Source of the DNA: Pachyseris speciosa
Taxonomy: Eukaryota; Cnidaria; Anthozoa; Scleractinia; Pachyseridae
Assembly (NCBI GenBank): GCA_016490735.1
Contig: JAEMWC010001621.1
Location: 57,931 to 121,930 of the forward strand
Direction: 5' to 3'
DNA length: 64,000 nt
Shown here: positions 59,301 through 64,000 of the stretch, in pieces
How positions within the stretch are numbered: the stretch's first letter is position 1
Layout of the letters: every line of letters starts with the position of its first letter
Notes under the pieces: model-generated
What the model saw: only the letters and a program-made list of their open reading frames with translations
Told to the model about the DNA's origin: nothing
Database searches by the model: none
Translations under genes and position numbers: made by a program

Positions 59301-61640
59301 TAGATGATGGGAAATTAAGGTGAATGAATGTGGATTAAGGGAGATGAGGGCAAATGAGGGTGAATGAATGTGAATTAAGGGAGATGAAGGTAGATGTGGG
59401 TGAATGAATGTGGATGAAGGTAGAGGAGGATAAATGTGGGCCAATGAGTAAGGGAGATGAAGGCAATGTGGATGAATGAATGTGGATTAAGATAGATGAA
59501 GGAAAATGTGAGCAAATGGATGTGGATGAAGGTAGATGAAGGTAAATGTGAATGAATGAATGTGGATTAAGGTAGATGAGGGCAAATGAGGGTGAATGAA
59601 TGTGGATTAAGGGAGATGAAGGTAGATTTGGGTGAATGAATGTGGATGAAGGTAGATGAAGGTAAATGTGGGCGGATAAATGTGGAATAACGTAGATGAA
59701 GGCAGATGAGGGTGAATGGATGTGGATTAAGGGAGATGATGGGAAATGAGGGTGAATGAATGTGGATTAAGGTAGATGAGGGGAGATGAGGGTGAATGAA
59801 TGTGGATTAAGGGAGATGAAGGTAGATGTGGGTAAATGAATGTGGATGAAGGTAGATGAAGGCAATTGTGGATGAATGAATGTGGATTAAGATAGATGAA
59901 GGAAAATGTGAGCAAATGGATGTGGATGAAGGTAGATGAAGGTAAATGTGAATGAATGAATGTGGATTAAGGTAGATGAGGGCAAATGAGGGTGAATGAA
60001 TGTTGATTAAGGGAGATGAAGGTAGATGTGGGTGAATGAATGTGGATGAAGGTAGATTAAAGTAAATTTGGGTGAATGAATGTGGAATAAGGTAGATGAA
60101 GGCAGATGAGGGTGAATGAATGTTGATTAAGGGAGATGAAGGTAGATGTGGGTGAATGAATGTGGATGAAGGTAGATTAAAGTAAATTTGGGTGAATGAA
60201 TGTGGAATAAGGCAGATGACTGCACATGTGGGTGAATGAATGTGGGTAAAGTTAGATGAGGACAGATGAGCCTGGTGAATGAATGTGGATTAAGGTAGAT
60301 GAGGGGAGATGAGGGTGAATGAATGTGGATTAAGGGAGATGAAGGTAGATGTGGGTAAATGAATGTGGATGAAGGTAGATGAAGGCAATTGTGGATGAAT
60401 GAATGTGGATTAAGATAGATGAAGGAAAATGTGAGCAAATGGATGTGGATGAAGGTAGATGAAGGTAAATGTGAATGAATGAATGTGGATTAAGGTAGAT
60501 GAGGGCAAATGAGGGTGAATGAATGTTGATTAAGGGAGATGAAGGTAGATGTAGGTGAATGAATGTGGATGAAGGTAGATTAAAGTAAATTTGGGTGAAT
60601 GAATGTGGAATAAGGTAGATGAAGGCAGATGAGGGTGAATGAATGTTGATTAAGGGAGATGAAGGTAGATGTGGGTGAATGAATGTGGATGAAGGTAGAT
60701 TAAAGTAAATTTGGGTGAATGAATGTGGAATAAGGCAGATGACTGCACATGTGGGTGAATGAATGTGGGTAAAGTTAGATGAGGACAGATGAGCCTGGTG
60801 AATGAATGTGGATTAAGGTAGATGAGGGGAGATGAGGGTGAATGAATGTGGATTAAGGGAGATGAAGGTAGATGTGGGTAAATGAATGTGGATGAAGGTA
60901 GATGAAGGCAATTGTGGATGAATGAATGTGGATTAAGATAGATGAAGGAAAATGTGAGCAAATGGATGTGGATGAAGGTAGATGAAGGTAAATGTGAATG
61001 AATGAATGTGGATTAAGGTAGATGAGGGCAAATGAGGGTGAATGAATGTTGATTAAGGGAGATGAAGGTAGATGTGGGTGAATGAATGTGGATGAAGGTA
61101 GATTAAAGTAAATTTGGGTGAATGAATGTGGAATAAGGTAGATGAAGGCAGATGAGGGTGAATGAATGTTGATTAAGGGAGATGAAGGTAGATGTGGGTG
61201 AATGAATGTGGATGAAGGTAGATGAGGGCAAATGAAGGTGAATGAATGTTGATTAAGGGAGATGAAGGTAGATGTGGGTGAATGAATGTGGATGAAGGTA
61301 GATTAAAGTAAATTTGGGTGAATGAATGTGGAATAAGGTAGATGAAGGCAGATGAGGGTGAATGAATGTTGATTAAGGGAGATGAAGGTAGATGTGGGTG
61401 AATGAATGTGGATGAAGGTAGATTAAAGTAAATTTGGGTGAATGAATGTGGAATAAGGCAGATGACTGCACATGTGGGTGAATGAATGTGGGTTAAGGTA
61501 GATGAAGGCAAATGTGGATGAATGAATGTGGGTTAAGGTAGATGAATGCAAATGTGGGCGAATGAATGTCGAATAGGGTAGATGACGACATATGAGGGCG
61601 GATGAATGTGGATTGATACCGATGTAGTTTAATTCGAGTG
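56400..61640 (-). repeat. 40-bp satellite array, right arm (inverted)
   Basis: About 130 copies of the same 40-bp unit as the left arm, in reverse orientation (AATGAATGTGGATTAAGGTA followed by GATGAAGGCAAATGTGGGTG). It contains a near-perfect block duplication with a 523-bp offset (about 59960-60482 and 60483-61005) and a partial third copy after 61006. As 523 is not a multiple of 40, the duplicated block includes small length changes such as the GCCTGG insertion near 60270 and 60793. The long apparent open frames here are by-products of a repeat with few stop codons. Confidence 0.95.
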
Positions 61641-61726
61641 AATGAATGATATCACGTACATATAATGTTTTGATATGTAGAACGTATTTGGGGAATCGTG
61701 GTGGGTATATCCATGAGATCTTTCCC
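61580..61726 (-). repeat. right terminal inverted repeat of the giant element
   Basis: Reverse complement of the left end. It runs out of the satellite through a shared non-satellite terminal segment (61615-61723) and ends in GAGATCTTT, followed by unrelated host-like sequence. No perfect target duplication is visible; an 8-bp direct repeat with two mismatches is the best candidate. Confidence 0.75.
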
Positions 61727-62568
61727 TGTTGGCGCTTTCCTCTGTTGTGAATCCTTATTTCACTTGGACCTTTTCGAATTGTTCATCGGGGATATGAAGC
61801 CATTTTCTGGCGGAGATCTTGACGAAAACACACTTTATGGAAAGAGTCATCTTCAGCTGAGGATAAAACATGTTTGAGTCATCGAACATTGTCGAATATC
61901 ACTAATGATTCTGTTCATGGTGTAGGTGAGAAAAATTATTTTTCGCTTAACTCTTGTTTTTACGTTCTTTTCATTTCAAGGGTCTTTCTAAATTTAGCGT
62001 CTTAAGTTTCATTAGCTTTTGGGATAAGTCACTGAGTAAATGTTTGACTTTACGATTGTGTGATTTTAGGATTGTGTTTTGTTTTGTATTAATTTGTCTT
62101 TTTGCCTTGAAATTTAACTTATTTAAAGTTAACCTTGTGTTTTAGCACTTTTTGTTTAGGCTTAATTATAAATTTGTTTCCTTGGAAGAAATAAAATCTT
62201 GATCTTAAAGATTCACAAAACGTTGCAGCCTTTCTTTTAACTAAAGTGGTGGAGCTAATTGATATTATAACCTCAATTTATACTCTCAAATTTTTATAGT
62301 CTCTCTCTTATTACTCGGGATACTGTAAGTATACCGAGTTATAAAATGTGTCAGATTTCAGTCTTTTTTTTTTTTTTTTTTTTTTTTCCTGTGCAGCAAA
62401 ATGCACAATACAATTACGTTCCGGTGTTTGGATTGGCCAATGCACAATAGCAGGCACGTGGCGGTGTGTTCATTGGTTAAAGCAAACCACATAGTCCAAA
62501 GGTCGAAAGGCTAACATCACGCGACGGTTGTTTACAAGTTATGCAAATTCATCGTGTTTGAGTTGTGA
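61727..62568. other. right host flank, no convincing gene
   Basis: An ATG at 61794 opens a 27-codon frame (MKPFSGGDLDEN) before a stop, and a GTGTAG|GTGAGA junction follows near 61925. It could be a leader exon but is too short to call. A poly-T tract lies at about 62365-62388. Confidence 0.3.
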
Positions 62569-63045
62569 AGCTAGATATTTTAAGACAGCACAGTCTGTCC
62601 CCGTGAAAAGGTTTGCCGAGTGTTAAGAAAAAGTTGGAAGCCTCGCACGTGTAATCGATATCGAATGCTGTGACAGAAAAATTACAGATTTGCATAAAGT
62701 TGTTTTCGTAATGTGATACCTTCCATTTAATACGTGACCGCAAGTGAACACTCAAGGTTAAATAATCCACCTCGACCGCGGAACAAATTTTCCTGCACAT
62801 ATCTTTGTAAATTTTAATACAGTACAGACTGTCCGTGTGGAAAGGTTTGCCGAATTTAAGACAAGGTTGGAAGCCTCGCACGTGCTGTGAGTATCAACTC
62901 GAATTAGAACGTTGTGACAGTTCTACATTTAGATAATCGCAAAGTTGTTTTGATGTAATTTGATGCGGATTATACCACAACTCAATCGCTGTGACAGTTC
63001 TATATTTAGAGACAAGTTTGCGAATTTTTGGTTTTCACGTGCGTC
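62569..63045. repeat. ~245-bp diverged tandem repeat in the right host flank
   Basis: GGTTTGCCGA followed by TTGGAAGCCTCGCACGTG occurs twice, about 245 bp apart, each followed by a GCTGTGACAG or GTTGTGACAG block; a third GCTGTGACAG starts near 62988. The minus-strand frame across it is considered a by-product. Confidence 0.6.
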
Positions 63046-63689
63046 AGAAAAAAAAACTAAAATTAAACATTTAGATTTTTTACCTTCATCAGGTAAATGA
63101 CATTTAAGCCAAGTAACACGCTTTGCTTTGAAAATAGAGGAGTTTGAATTTCAAGTTATTTTTACAATGCGAGGCATCTGGACATGTCACATACACGGAA
63201 ACGATTTGCCTTGTGTTTTCAAGTTTGTTTTCAAGCTTCGCAGAGAGAAAAAACTCCAGATGTTGCCACTTAATCTAGAAGTAAACAACAACAGCTGACA
63301 AGAAATATGGATGGCAACTCTCAAAACGGTTTAACGAGCTTTGCTCGAACGTGAACAGAAAGGTCTTACGTGAACCCAAAAGCAAACCATTAGCCGGATA
63401 GTTTCGAGAATCAGAAAGCGTGCGTCCGGCTTCTGGAACAAAAAAGTATCCCGAGTTAACGCTCATAGAGCGTCTTGTTAGTTTATGATTGATTCCGAGA
63501 CATTCGATTCTCAGTAATATTCTGTTTAGGAGCAGTAATATGTTCAAGTGTGATATAATTAGTTGTTTTTGTAGATTTTTTGTTACATTTATGTGAAAAC
63601 CAATATGTCTATCATTTTTGTAAAAAAAAAGTTAGCATATGTATTTTAGCAAAGAATTCCCTTCATGGGACAACATGGCCAAAGATGCC

Positions 63690-64000
63690 AGGTTTGGCTG
63701 CAAACTTTTTATACCTTTTTAGGCCTGGAAATCCATGAAAGCCTGGCTTAAATCTTGAAGGCCAGGAAGGCCGGGCTTTTTTGACCAAGGTTGCCGAGAA
63801 AGCCCGGCCTTGGAACTAACAAGGCCACGAAGGCCAAGCTTTGGTGGCCAAGGATGCCGAGAAAGCTTGGCTGTGGCCATGCTTGCCGGGCTTTACCAGG
63901 CCGCATTTTCCCGGTAAGCCTGGCCAAAAACCCAGAAAGCGTGGCCTGGCCAGGCTTTGCCAGGCTGGCCGGGATTTTGGCCAGGCTCCTGATGCAAGGG
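63690..64000. repeat. GGCC-rich degenerate palindromic repeat
   Basis: Dense variants of AAGCCCGGCCTTGG, GGCCAAGG and GCCTGGCC on both strands, continuing past the window edge. Much more GC-rich than its surroundings. Confidence 0.65.

Larger units (their letters stand above)
13192..61726. mobile_element. candidate 48.5-kb giant DNA transposon with satellite-bearing inverted ends
   Basis: Seen: the sequence from 13195 inward is the reverse complement of the sequence from 61723 inward. The first 36 bases are identical (beginning AAAGATCTCATGG) and an almost gap-free match of roughly 85-90% continues for about 140 bases. Each end leads into a 40-bp satellite array and the two arrays point in opposite directions. 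Taking GGCAAAG/GGGAAAG as the ends, the flanks are TGTTCGCT (13184-13191) and TGTTGGCG (61727-61734), an imperfect 8-bp duplication. Inside are two convergent multi-exon genes, one for a DDE transposase with OTU and CXC domains and one for a P-loop ATPase. Inference: this is one mobile unit, moderately old, later hit by Tc1, SINE and MITE insertions. Alternative: two inverted copies of a satellite-associated repeat flanking an ordinary locus; the transposase inside argues against that. Confidence 0.7.

Noticed and set aside
56302..61511. Minus-strand frames of up to 182 codons with His/Ser/Pro repeats
   Set aside because: Same satellite artefact in the inverted array; the unit has few stop codons.
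13192..61726. Maverick/Polinton or integrated large virus
   Set aside because: No DNA polymerase B, retroviral-type integrase, capsid or viral protease was seen; the ATPase is spliced and the ends differ in style.

Overview
The window looks like nuclear DNA of an invertebrate animal, most likely an anthozoan cnidarian such as a stony coral or sea anemone. The evidence is spliceosomal introns with GT/AG borders, low coding density, AT-rich non-coding DNA, a tRNA-derived SINE with an (AAT)n tail, many short inverted-repeat DNA transposons and an intact Tc1-type transposase. The taxon is inferred from overall style; no single gene proves it.

The main structure is one candidate giant DNA transposon of about 48.5 kb (about 13192-61726). 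Its outer ends are inverted repeats: the outermost 36 bases are identical and similarity runs for about 140 bases. Just inside each end lies a 40-bp satellite array, about 4.3 kb on the left (13273-17560) and 5.2 kb on the right (56400-61640), in opposite orientations. An imperfect 8-bp direct repeat (6 of 8) flanks the ends.

Inside lie two convergent genes. On the plus strand, 22629-26173, is a two-exon gene predicted to encode about 1069 residues: an RNase-H-type DDE transposase core, an OTU cysteine-protease domain, a double cysteine-rich CXC domain and a Myb/SANT-like tail. On the minus strand, 46479 down to 29798, is a gene for which I could place 19 exons. It encodes about 845 residues with a P-loop ATPase core (Walker A, Walker B and sensor-1 on consecutive exons, resembling DUF927/helicase-type ATPases), then a run of duplicated small phase-1 exons and a basic tail. 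An array of about 400-bp units (46.6-51.6 kb), whose first diverged unit is the gene's own 5' flank, lies directly upstream. The likely scheme is a transposase-protease-DNA-binding protein plus an ATPase partner moving one large satellite-ended unit.

The element has collected younger insertions: a Tc1-type unit between two palindromic 152-bp repeats in the left satellite, a SINE, and several MITEs in introns and spacers.

Outside the element, 1-13.19 kb holds little gene content: two probable minus-strand 3' exons near 12.4-12.96 kb, a weaker one near 9.2 kb, and several MITEs, including a nested pair at 6.4-8.7 kb. The right flank, 61.7-64 kb, has no convincing gene and carries low-complexity and tandem repeats.
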